From: Escarpia spicata
Taxonomy: Eukaryota > Annelida > Polychaeta > Sabellida > Siboglinidae
DNA: 64,000 nt
Assembly: GCA_963995525.1 (NCBI GenBank)
Contig: OZ023209.1
Coordinates: 13,296,864 to 13,360,863, forward strand
Direction: 5' to 3'
The position numbers were made by a program, and so were the translations under genes. The notes beneath the pieces were generated by a model. That model worked only from the letters and a program-made list of their open reading frames with translations, did not search any database and was not told the origin of the DNA. Positions 27,201-39,200 of the stretch are shown one piece after another. How positions within the stretch are numbered: the stretch's first letter is position 1; every line of letters begins with the position of its first letter.

Positions 27201-30200
27201 ATATGTGCAAGCAGAAACTGCAAGAGGATGGCGATCAATGCACTAGTTGAGCAGATGTGTGATGAAGAAGGGGTGGGATTCACAGATTTACGGGGATACT
27301 TTGTTGGGAGGGAAGATATGTACATGAGAGATGGCCTCCATCTTAGTGGAAAGGGGGCAGCAGTTTTCTCAGAGAACCTGCTGCGATCTGTTGACAGTGG
27401 GACAGGTTGCATCTATTTAAACTAGATTCGCAGGGGGGACTCACAGAAAAGCCTGAAAATGGAGGCATAGATAAAGACAGCACAAACAAATCAGCAAATA
27501 ACAGTCTGGAAAACGCTTCTGAAGCTGGATATAAATGTGTATGTTTAAATGCAAGGAGTATAGTAAACAAAAGAAATGAACTAAACATTATGGTAGAAGA
27601 TATTGACCCTCATATAATAGGTATAACCGAATCCTGGACCACCACCGATATATCAGATGCTGAATTGGGACTGACAGGATATGTAATGTTTAGAAAAGAT
27701 AGAACAGGAAGAAAGGGAGGTGGAGTTATTTTATATATTAAAGAATCTATTCAGGCTTATGAAATAAAATTAGAAAGAGAAGCAGATTGCGAAGGAGCTG
27801 TTTGGTGTAACATAGTTACAGGAAACTCAACGTTAATAGTTGGGTTAGTTTATCGAAGTCCAAACATAAGTATAGAAGAGAATGAAAAAATACAAAACGC
27901 TATAAGGGAAGTAAGCAAACGGGACTGTATTATTATGGGGGATTTTAACCATGGGCATATACAATGGAAATCTCTACAGAGTATGGGGAGTGAGGACCAC
28001 AAGTTTTTAGTTTTAGTTCAAGATACATTCCTTTCTCAACATGTGCTAGAACCAACCAGGGGTGAGAATGTATTAGACATAGTTTTGTCCTCACAGAATG
28101 AATGAGTTGACAATGTCAAGATATGTGAGCCACTGGGGAGTAGCGATCACAACCAGATACATTTTACCATCAAAGTAAAATCAGAAAGGAATAGTAAAAA
28201 GCAGTATAGGAGAAATTTCCACAAAGGAAGGTATAAGGACATGAGGAAATGATTTAGTAAAGATAGTCTGGAATAACACACTGAAAAATAAGACGGCAAC
28301 AGAGGGGAATCAAATCCTTGGATTGATTAGGCGAAACAAGTCTGAGAACTATAGACCAACTATTTCCTTATACATTATGTATAAGGAAAAAGAGCTAATA
28401 ATACCACTGTACAAAACAATAGTTAGGCCTCATTTAGAATATTGTATACAAGCATGGAGGCCATATCGCAGGAAGGACATAGATATGCTAGAAAGAGTGC
28501 AGAGGAGAGCAACTAAAATGATACCAAAACTGAGGGATCTTAGTTACGAAATACGCCTAAAAAAATGCGGTTTAACAACACTAGAGACCAGGAGATTGAG
28601 AGGAGATCAGATAGAAGTGTTTAAAATATTGAATGGTTATGAAAATATTGATAGAAATATTTTTTTCTCAGTTAAGAAAGATAAAAGGACTAGAGGACAT
28701 GAACTTACATTAGCAAAGGAGCAGAGTAGATTGGATATAAGAAAGTTTTCATTTTCACAAAGGACTGTAAATGAATGGAACAGATTACCTGCTGATTGTG
28801 TGGGTGCTAGTAGCGTGAATATGTTTAAAAATAAAATCGACACATACCTCAGACGGGCGGGATACACATAGATAAAGGGGTCGGACTCTCGATAAGCCAA
28901 AGGGCTTCCTTGTCCACTTGCCACCTAGAGTTAATTCTCTGGGTGGCAATCTTGTTAAATCTTGTTAAAGCTTTATTTTGTTTGTGCTTGTGACGTTGCC
29001 GTATCATGTTATTAAGTTAAATGATAGAGTGCTTTCTATCAACCGGCTCTATACAAGTTCAAGAATGTGCTGACTGACATCAAAGCATTACAATTTTCTC
29101 CTGAGAAAAAGATGCTGCTGGGCTTTCTTGTACAGATAGTCTACATGTTCACAAAACGTCAAGCTTTGATCAAGTAAAGTACCCAGGTACTTGAAGCCGT
29201 CAATTATTTCAACTTCTTGATTATCTATTAAGATTGGTTTTGGTGCCTGTTTAACCCTTCCCCCTCCAAAGACTAACTAACTAACTAAGTTTAAGATAGC
29301 TTCGTATAAATTGAAAACACAGAACGCATCCTTGTGGAACTCTGGTATTTAGTGTGATATCATCTGACAGCACGGGGATCTCTGCACAGATGGGTGATCT
29401 GATGCGCTGTGGCCGACCACATAATAATAATACTAATAAGTCTTACATAGCGCTGTATCCAGTCCTTGGTTCTGTTCAAAGCGATTTACCAAAAAAGTTC
29501 ACAATTATATGTCACTCATTTAGGTAGTGAATGCGATTTTAAAAAGGTGTGTCTTCAGCGCCGTCTTAAACGACGCAATAGTGTCACACTGTCTGACTGA
29601 CTGTGGCAGATTGTTCCAAAGTACAGGGGCCGCTTTGGAGAATGCACGGTCTCCAAAAAACCTGAGGCATGTGGTTTGTACTGTCAGCAGAACAGCAGAA
29701 TTCGATCAGAGGGAGTGTGTGGGCTGATATTCAACAAGAAGCTCGAAAAGGTATTGCGGTGCAAGTCCATGGAGTGCCTTGAAGGTGATCAGGAGAATTT
29801 TAAACGTAATTCTTTCTTGGAAAGTAAGCCAGTGGAGAGATTTCAGGACTGGTGTTACGTGCTCGCGTTTCCTTGTTCATGTGATTAGACGAGCAGTCGT
29901 GTTCTGAATGTACTGCAGTCTACGTAGCTGACACTTGTTAGTTCAGAACAGCAGCGAATTAGTCTAGACGTTATAAATGAATGGATGATTTGTTCAGCAG
30001 CTCCTGACGTAAGAAATTTGATCATTTTATCCACATTTCGGATTTGCAGACCAGAAGATATACAGATGGCACTGACTTGTTGATCCATTGTAAGTCCAGC
30101 ATCGAACATGACCCCAAGATTTCTGACACATATACTGGGGGGTCACTTGGGCATCCCCAACGTTGATCTTTGTTGTTTTAGGTATCTTTCTGCGCAGCGC

Positions 30201-33200
30201 CTCTGATCCCATGAACAGAACTTCAGTTTTGTCACCATTTAATTGAAGTTTGTTTGCTGTCATCCAACCGTTGATGTCAGCAATGCATGTTTCTAGCTGA
30301 GATATGGCAACAGATGTGTCAGGGATCTTGAATGCTGTGTAAAGCTGCGTATCGTCAGCGTACATATGAAAATCCAAGCCATGTTGTCGGATTTTGCAAC
30401 ACAGTTCACCAGCCGCATATATGGTGAACAGTGATGGTCCCAAGACTGACCCTTGGGGGACACCGCATGTCAGCACCGACATGTTTGAGATGACTTCTCC
30501 AATCTTAATAGCTTGTTTTCTGTTTTTGAGATACAAGGTAACCCGGTTTAGTGCTGTGGCCAAAAGCACAGTCGTGTCAAAGGCAGCAGACACGTCAAGG
30601 AGGACTAGACACGACACACACCGATTATCTGCAGATAAGAGTAAATCGTTCTGGATTCTCAGCAGTGCAGTCTCTGCACTGTGGCCCTTTCTGTATGCTG
30701 ACTGATTCACTTCAAATAGGTTGTGCTGTGCCATGTGACGTGACAAACGTGACGACACCACCTTCTCAATTACTTTGGACAGGAAACTGAGATTAGATAT
30801 CAGTCAGTAGCTTGTAAGACATTCGGTATCCAGGGACGGCTTCTTAAGAAGCGGAGTCACAAGTGCAGCTTTCTAGTTAGCCGACACATCTGCTGTGGCC
30901 AGCGAGATGTTCACAATCCTGGTAATGACAGGGACAAGTGCATCAAGGCAATTCTTCAGCATCCGTGTCGGCAGAGGATCGAGAGCGCAGGATCGAGGAG
31001 CAGATGATGTAATGATGTTTCTGACCTCATCCTCAGGGGCTGGTGACAGACTGTCCAACGGATGACTTCCATCATGTTCAGCTCACTGAGGATGATACCC
31101 CAGAAACAACTCCTGATGACGTCAGTAAGATCCTCAAGCATGTTAATCCTCACAAGGCAGCTGGGCCTGACAATGTCAGTGGTTAGGTCCTCAAGGAGTG
31201 CCATGCTCAGCTGGGTGCAGTGTTCAGCATCCTTTTCAACTGGTCTCTGAAGCAGCATCGCATCCCCCCGGCCTGGAAATCGTCAGTTATATGTCCTGTC
31301 CCCAAGAAACCTGTGCCATCTGTTCTCAACGACTACCGCCCAGTGGCGCTTACCTCAATCATCATGAAGTGCTTTGAGCGACTCGTACTTCGTCCTGCAG
31401 CATGTTGGGGATCAACTGGATCCCCTCCAATTTGCGTATAAACACAATCGAGGTGTGAATGATGCAGTCCTCACTCTATGTCGTAGTGTGTATACTCACC
31501 TGGAAAAGCCCAAGTCGTTTGCCAGGATAGTCTTTATTGACTTTTCGTCGGCTTTTAACACCATCCAGCCATACATCATGATGAGTAAACTTGTCAATAT
31601 GCATGTGAACCCACACATCATCTTGTGGGTGAACCAGTTTCTTACTGAGGGTAAGCAAGTAGGGCGCTATAATGGTGCTGTTTCGAGCTCACTCTTCACT
31701 TTCACTGGTGCCCCCCAGGGCTCTGTGATCTTCCCTGTTCTGTTCACACTTTACACAAATGACTGTCATAGCAGCCAGGAGAGCGTCAATTTCATTAAAT
31801 ACAGCGATGACACAGCTATCGTCGACCTATCCGGCTCTGATCAAGTGTGTGCGTGCGCTGTAGCTGATTTCACATTGTGGTGCGACAATCATTTCCTAGA
31901 CCTGAACGTTCGTAAAACTGAAGAACTCGATAGATAGATTTTAGGAAAAATCCTACTTCTCCCAAGAGACTATTCATTAACCGAGAGTGTGTAAGGAGAG
32001 TAGACGAATACAAGTATCTCGGCACTATCATAGATGCAAAGCTCACATTTGGTGAAAATACAGCGATAATTAACAGAAAGCGCCAGCAAAAGCTGAATTT
32101 CTTAGGCAAGCTCAGGTCACTAAGTGTCAGCACACATGTTCTACAAACCTTCTACAGATGCTACATAGAAAGCTCTATTACATTTGGGTTTCTTGTGTGG
32201 TACGGCGGCCTGAGTATCGTGCGTCGCAACACTCTGGCATGAACAGTCAGGGTTAGTGGCAAAGTGGTGAGAAAAAAGCAGACCAGTCTAGAAGATCTAT
32301 ATAGGCAACGGGCAGAGAGAAAGGGAAGGAATGTCTCCTCAGACCCCGAACATCCCCTCTAGCTATAAACTACTTCCTTCTGGCCGCCGCTTTCAACTCC
32401 CTCATTGCAAATTGAACCGCACTCGAAACTCTTGTCCCCTCGTCAATAAGACTAATGAATGAGTAACTGACCTTCGTTCCCCTCCATCTCTGCCAGTCTG
32501 ACACTGAGTGAGCCTGAGATGATTTGTGAGATGATTTAACTTTAACTTAACATTTTAAAAACTGTTGTAATTTATTTAACTTATTTAACATATTTAATTA
32601 AAAAAATTATTTAACCGATATAACTTTTATTACTTTTAGTCTTTTTATTTTTACATTGTGTATATTGCATGTACATTTGTTTTATATGTCTTAATATGCT
32701 GCTCTACACTCCAAATGAATTTCCCTCCCAAGGGACAATAAAGTATTGTGATTGTGACTGATTGTGATAAGTAGTGATCTGGGCATCACATTGTGATCTA
32801 GTGCACAGCGAATGCTTGCAGTTTTCTCTTGGAAGTAATTTCGGAAAACTTCAGCCAGAGCTTCTGGAGAGGCATGTGTTGGCAGTGGCGGGTCCACCCG
32901 AGTGTGCATCAATGTTTGCACAATGCTGTAAAGTTTCGTTTGGTTTGATCCAGCCTCAACAACCTTGTTGGAATAGTATCGATGTTTGGCTTGACGAAGA
33001 CGGTTATTTGCGACCGTGCACTGGTGTCTGAACATCTGGCGATGAATTTCAAGTCCAGATTTCCGGCATAGACGTTCATATTTCTGACGTGTCTGTGTCT
33101 CCTTGCGTAACTCTTTGTTGTACCATTTCACATCAGGTCGCACCGTGATCATCTTCTGCCTTACGGGAGCATGTTTATCCAACAAGCCGCGCAAGACCGA

Positions 33201-36200
33201 GTCATACTGGCGAACGAGTCCATCCAAGTCATCAGCTGGAGTAGTGTACAGCTCTGACTGAGAAATGTCTGCCTGCATGTCACACGCACTTACATTGCGG
33301 TATAATCTCTAGCTGACTCGTTTCTTGGGAGCACAAGGTTTACAACCTTGTATCTTGAATGTCACTGCAGAGTGGTCTGATATACCCGGATTCTCAACCA
33401 CGATATCACCAATGATGTCTGCTTCCGATCGCGTGATTATTAGGTCTAGAGTGTGACCATGTGAATGTGTCTTTTCCATCACATGCTGATGCAGACCATG
33501 AGATTCTAGGATGTTGTGGAAGCGTACAGTCTTTGTATCATCTTCTGGAGAGGTAGAAACTGCCTAATCCACAGAACAAGGTCAGAATTTACCTCAAGGT
33601 TCAACAACTTCTTTATCAAAACATAGGGTTGAATAGTGTTAAAAGCTGATCAAAAGTCCATGAATAGGATGCGGACAGTTGTTCCGGGAGTGTCTAAATG
33701 ACTAGAAATTAAATTAAACAGAGCTAATGTTGCATCCTCTACACCCCTCTTGGCCCTATATGCAAGCTGGAGGGGGTCCATCAGCCACAGACATGATAAG
33801 TTGATGGCAGTCTGTTCCTAGTTTTTAAATTTGTTAATTAATATAAAGCTCTTATGACTATACTAACTATTTTGAAGGAATACTGTGTGCCAAATTGTGT
33901 TTAGTAAGCCCGTAAAATATTCACAATTTGTAAGATATGACCCCGGAACATGTTCAAATAGTAAACAAAACATCCAGTTTCAAAACAAGCTTCATTGGCA
34001 ATAATGCTGAGTTAACCGCAATGACCTTTGATGTTCAACAATCTCCCATTTTCCCACATTCAACACAGCAGATGTCCTCTTATAAATTACTACTAATTCT
34101 GGGTATGAAACAGAGTGTAGGATAGTTGCCCAGTGGACAGTTGCCCAGTGGTCAAATAAAAAAGTGGACAATTACTCAGTGACCAACAAATCCAGAAATA
34201 TAATAAAATAATGAAAATTAATAAATAAATTTGACATTAATAATATTAAAAGTCCTTTTTTGATAACAGTATAATATTGATATGTTTTATAAAAATTATT
34301 ATATTATAACAAAACAACAAGAACTTCAAGATACAACACTTTATTTATATAACATAAATATGCCCGCATTCAGAATTTTTCATACCAATGTCAATAAATA
34401 CATTCACAATACATTCATTCATATTGTCGTACTTCATGTTCTTGCGTTCGTGCAAGTCTAATGCTGTGGGCAACAGAATGAAGGAAGTCTCCCCTTCCTT
34501 GACCTCAGTTAACAAAGTCTTGGCACAAAGTATGAAGCCGGGTTTGAAGCTGCTTCATATAGAAGCCTCATATCATTAAAACTGAGGCAAACTGTTCTAT
34601 GTCAACTATCTAACAAAGAATTTAATCCTAAATTATGTCAATTATCTAACAAAGAATTTAATCCTAAATTATGTCAATTATCTAACAAAGAATTTAATCC
34701 TAAACTAAGGAATAAAATAATATAATATATTAAATAATATTAATGTCAAATTGATTTACTACATTTCATGATTTTAATACATTTATGGAAATTTGTTTGG
34801 CACTGAGCAACTGTCCACTGGACAACTGTCCACTGGGCAACTGTTCGTACCCCAGGGGGAATAGACTGCCTCCCTTAAACACTTCATTCACCCTGTGGCA
34901 AACCTATTCATTCGAACACCATTTTAACTTCTCTGGGAAGCATTAAGCCACACTACAATTACTGTGCAATGAATATTTGTTATGTCCACCACTACCTACA
35001 GCCAGATACTCAGCAGAGTGAACTGAGACAATGTAGATGAACCATAAATTTTTCACAATTTGAAACAACAGTAAGGGGATGAAACCTGTCCGGGGGACCA
35101 TTTCGGATGGATTTGGTTTAAGTCTCGATTTTCCTTACGAGTTCAATATCTTGGTGAAACGTGCCCAGATCCGGGTGATTGAAGATGTGTGGTGGAGTCA
35201 CTAGATTATAATTATTTTAACACAGCCAAAAATCCCATTATGTTTTAACTTTTACTACCTTCGAGAATGAGGCTGTATCCGTAGAAGAACTTGAGCAGTG
35301 GGTCATTTCCGTACTTCTTGAGGCCATCGGATGCAACATTCTGCATGTGTCTGTAGTACTTCTCGCGACACCAGTAGTTCAACTGGCCCTACAATACAAG
35401 CCGACGTAAACATGGAACATTAACAGAGTTATTGATGCATATGTTACACACTTGTGGATGGTTTCATGAGGAACTAAGAATGTTGACTTAATGCTAAGAT
35501 GTCTGTCTTAGTAAAGTCCACATTTTTAAAGACTAGGTGAAATTAACCTTTTTATTCCCAGAATTACAGGAACTAAAAACAAGGCAGCAGCCAGGCCTGG
35601 GGTAATAGTCACATGTAATAGTAACGATTAAAAATATTGAAGTAATAGTAATAGGTTGAGCAAAAAATAAATGTAATAGTAATAGGAAGCAATGTAATAG
35701 TAATTGATCTATTACTTTTATATTACTATTGAACATTTAAGCCGAATTTCAACTACATAACAATTCTATTTGGTTAGATTGTAGATTCCACTAGTTTCTC
35801 AAGGTTTTATGGTTATCCCCCTTGTCAACTTGAGCATGGCCCTGGTGAAGTTTTACCCTAGAGTTTTATGAGCATTTACATAGCAAGAGACACTGGTACA
35901 GTGGGACTGCATTGACTAAAGGGATTACACTTTTCAAGTAAACCTGTGGGTTTAGTGACTGCCTCCAGGGTGCACACAATTCAGCCTAAACTACAGTGGG
36001 TGTAAAAAACATTCTGATGTATTTGTACTTGAGCCAATAATTAACTGTCCACCAAGCACCAAGCAGCCGTAGAGCAATGTGGTTTAATTAGACTGTAATA
36101 TAATCCACCAAGTTATGTGGCATTGATTATTGCTTTTGTCTTTCATTCCAGTATGGTATTTAAATATAAAATAGAACATATAATTATTATGTTCTATCCT

Positions 36201-39200
36201 TAGTCAATGTAGTTAGTGTATTGTTCTAAATATGGCATATACTATAGAGATATATTTGGTTGTAAATATTTATGAAGTTTTGATACTTTATGATACTTCT
36301 CTAATGATGATGATGATGATGATGATGAAGGTACTTGACATCCTCAAATATTATTTTTAATACTCTGGGCATGGGAATCAATAAATAACAAGTAATATTT
36401 TTTATTCACCTGTCTTGTTTAACTTCTTGAGCCTGTGAGTCAAACAATTGTACTTATTGTATTTATGCATACAGTGCATTATACCATAAAATGTTCCGAT
36501 GAAAATTGTAATAGCTTCAAATATACAGTCATGTCCCGTTTATCCGGTCTTCGATAATCCGGTTGTTTCACGATCAGCACTTTTTTTGTGTGGGAACCAT
36601 CTTGATATCATGTTAATTGTTCCATTAATTAGTTTATTCATGATTCCGCATGCTGCTTTGGGGAACCGACAGGCCGTTTAATACTGTATTGTGCTTCAGA
36701 TAACTCTGGTCCCTATTGGTCTCTCAGAAGATCATCAATGCTAAACAAAGCACTGACTGTGTGGTGAGCAAATCACCCAGTCAACTCATGTGGTCTGTGT
36801 TGTAACAAGCAAAGTTGGCTCACTGGCTTCAGTGGTCAGTGTGAAGCTGAGTTGGCAATTAGCAGTGTCAGTGTTTGCTTTTAGAGGAACCAGATTTACA
36901 GTTGACATGGACAGCTGCTTCATCCCTAGCATCAAAACTCACTATGGCCAAGCACTATCTGACCAGCCACTAATTGGAGTGTGTAGATGACAGCTGCCCC
37001 CCTATTGTGGACATCCACAAGTGCCTTCCCTTCACAAAGCAAGCCTGGAATCACATCAGCCAGTCTACCACTGCTCTGCTGGTGCCATGTCAACTTCCTT
37101 CCCACTGATGACCATGTAGCCACTGAGCCGAATGATCCAGAAGAAAGCACCCCATTAGCCAAATTACATGCCCTGATTCATCAACTGGACCCTGACTGCA
37201 ACCTCACACCAGATCAGTACATCGACATCGAGGGAAAAGATGTCACGTGCCAGCTGCTGGGCGATGATGCGATATTGCAACTGGTGAATCGAGACGACGT
37301 CGCAGAAGAGCCAACAATGGATCCAAGAGAACCCGCCAACTCAGACACAGGGCCAGAGCCCTAACCGGTCTCCGCCAAGCAGGCAACAGCCAACCTTGAC
37401 GTTCTCAGTCGATACCTCGAGTAGCACGGCTGTGATACTGAGCTGGACAGCGCTTGGGATATCAGGAAACGCATTCAAAAACAGACTACCCAGTCGGTTA
37501 ACATTGTTGCTGTGTGTCAATAACATTACAGTATATCAAATGTACACTGCATAAAATGTAGCTTGGTTTCAAGGAAAATATTGCCCTTATTAAAGGAATG
37601 GCCAAAAACCTTGGGAACCAAAATGTGCGGATAAACAAGACATGACTGTAATAGTAACATGAAGAATTCAGCATATAATAGTAATAGGAAGGAAACAAAG
37701 TAATAGTAGTAGATTACATTGCAATGTAATTGACCCCAGGCATGGCAGCAACTAAATTCCATGTGTACATAAAGAATAATATTATATGTAACATTTGGCA
37801 ACATAAAAAAATACAGAAAAATGCTTTGATAGTTTAAATAAGATTTAAAACCCATCTGTATCTTGATTCCCGCAGAAAGTCGATAGTTAATGAGCTTGGT
37901 GATCATGCGGAATTGTGGCGTCAGAGGCACGAATGTTGGGCAATATGCCCGCACTTTCAATACATTCACAGCATGTTTACAACAATAAATGTTGAGTCGA
38001 AGTGAGCATCAGAATTAGTTATTATGCGGTATTCAGATGTAATAGACCCTACAAACACTAGTCTTAATAGAGGAACAAGAATTTATTTTACAGTTCCACA
38101 CAAATCCAGCTTTGTTGAAAAAATTAAGCGAGAAAACCTCCAGTGAATAAGACAAGCCGACTGAAAAAACCTTTGCTGCTTCAGCTCATTTTGAGAAAAA
38201 TGGTTTGATTACAACCCAAGGAAACCAATCTACATCAGTAAGCACACACACACACGAAAATATTGTATCCAACTGCAGAAAGTAATGTTACATGATATCA
38301 TAAGATTGCATGGTTAAGTGTGTTGGCTCAGCGCATCCACTTTTACTATCGACACGAGTTCTAGGTTCAAGCCTAACACCAAACTTTTTAGAAAGTGTAT
38401 TTTTGTCTTTTTGCACAGTAATATGAACCACACCATTATTACAATATGGTGCTCTGTTTATAATTAAATATAAAAAATGTTTTTTTGTAATTATTTATTT
38501 GCTACAAAAATTTTAATAATATTATAATACCGAGAATGTACAGTTTCTGCAGATCTTGTAAGTTTTTTATTTTCATTTATCCAGACAAACCACAGTTTGT
38601 CTTCATATAAATAATTATGATATACTACTGTACATTATATAGCAAAGAGATTACCCTGGGTAGTTTTCAAATTAAGCGGTGCAATAAACCTACATTACCA
38701 ATGAAAAATAGCGTCAAAGACAGAATTGTACTGATTGGTAATGTGTGTTTATTGTACTGATTAAAATTGAGGATTAATCCTTTTATTATATACTATACAG
38801 TAGTTTATCATAATTATATATGTGAAAACACATGGTACTTTTGTCTGGATAAATATAAATAAAAACCATACAAGATCAGCAGAAATTGTACATTCCCAGT
38901 AATATAATATTGTTTAAATTTTTGTCGTTAATAAATAATTACTACAAAACATTCGATATATTTAATTATAAACAGTGCATCATATTGTAAAAAAGGCTTG
39001 GTTTATATTCATTTGCGAAAAGATAAATAAAAATACACTTTTTTGAAAGGTTTGGCGTTAGGCTTGAACCTAGATCTCCCACATGTCTAGTAAAACCGAG
39101 TGCACTGAACCAACGCACTTAACCACTTGGCCATAGGGATTGATGGAAATGAAATTAATTGGATACGGGGTTATGCTAAATTGTACAGCTCTTCCTTCAT

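Larger units (their letters stand above)
27203..28972 (+). mobile_element. CR1-like LINE with internal deletion
   Basis: In order: the end of an ORF1 SGNH/GDSL-like esterase ([19 protein letters not shown] near 27325-27380), an apurinic endonuclease domain ([33 protein letters not shown], 27520-28105), then a jump to the reverse-transcriptase C terminus ([33 protein letters not shown], 28323-28870) and a TCTTGTTAAA tail. Most of the RT, including the catalytic YADD region, is missing. Inserted in the minus-strand Rex1-like element. Confidence 0.85.
35591..37743. mobile_element. hAT-like element carrying a nested Tigger insertion
   Basis: The ends are inverted repeats, CCAGGCCTGGGGTAAT on the left and ATGCCTGGGGTCAATT (reversed) on the right. 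They are flanked by a near-perfect 8 bp duplication (GGCAGCAG at 35583, GGCAGCAA at 37744). The inner flanks are rich in GTAATAGTAATAGG on both sides. No transposase was seen outside the Tigger insertion, so it is non-autonomous. Confidence 0.6.
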
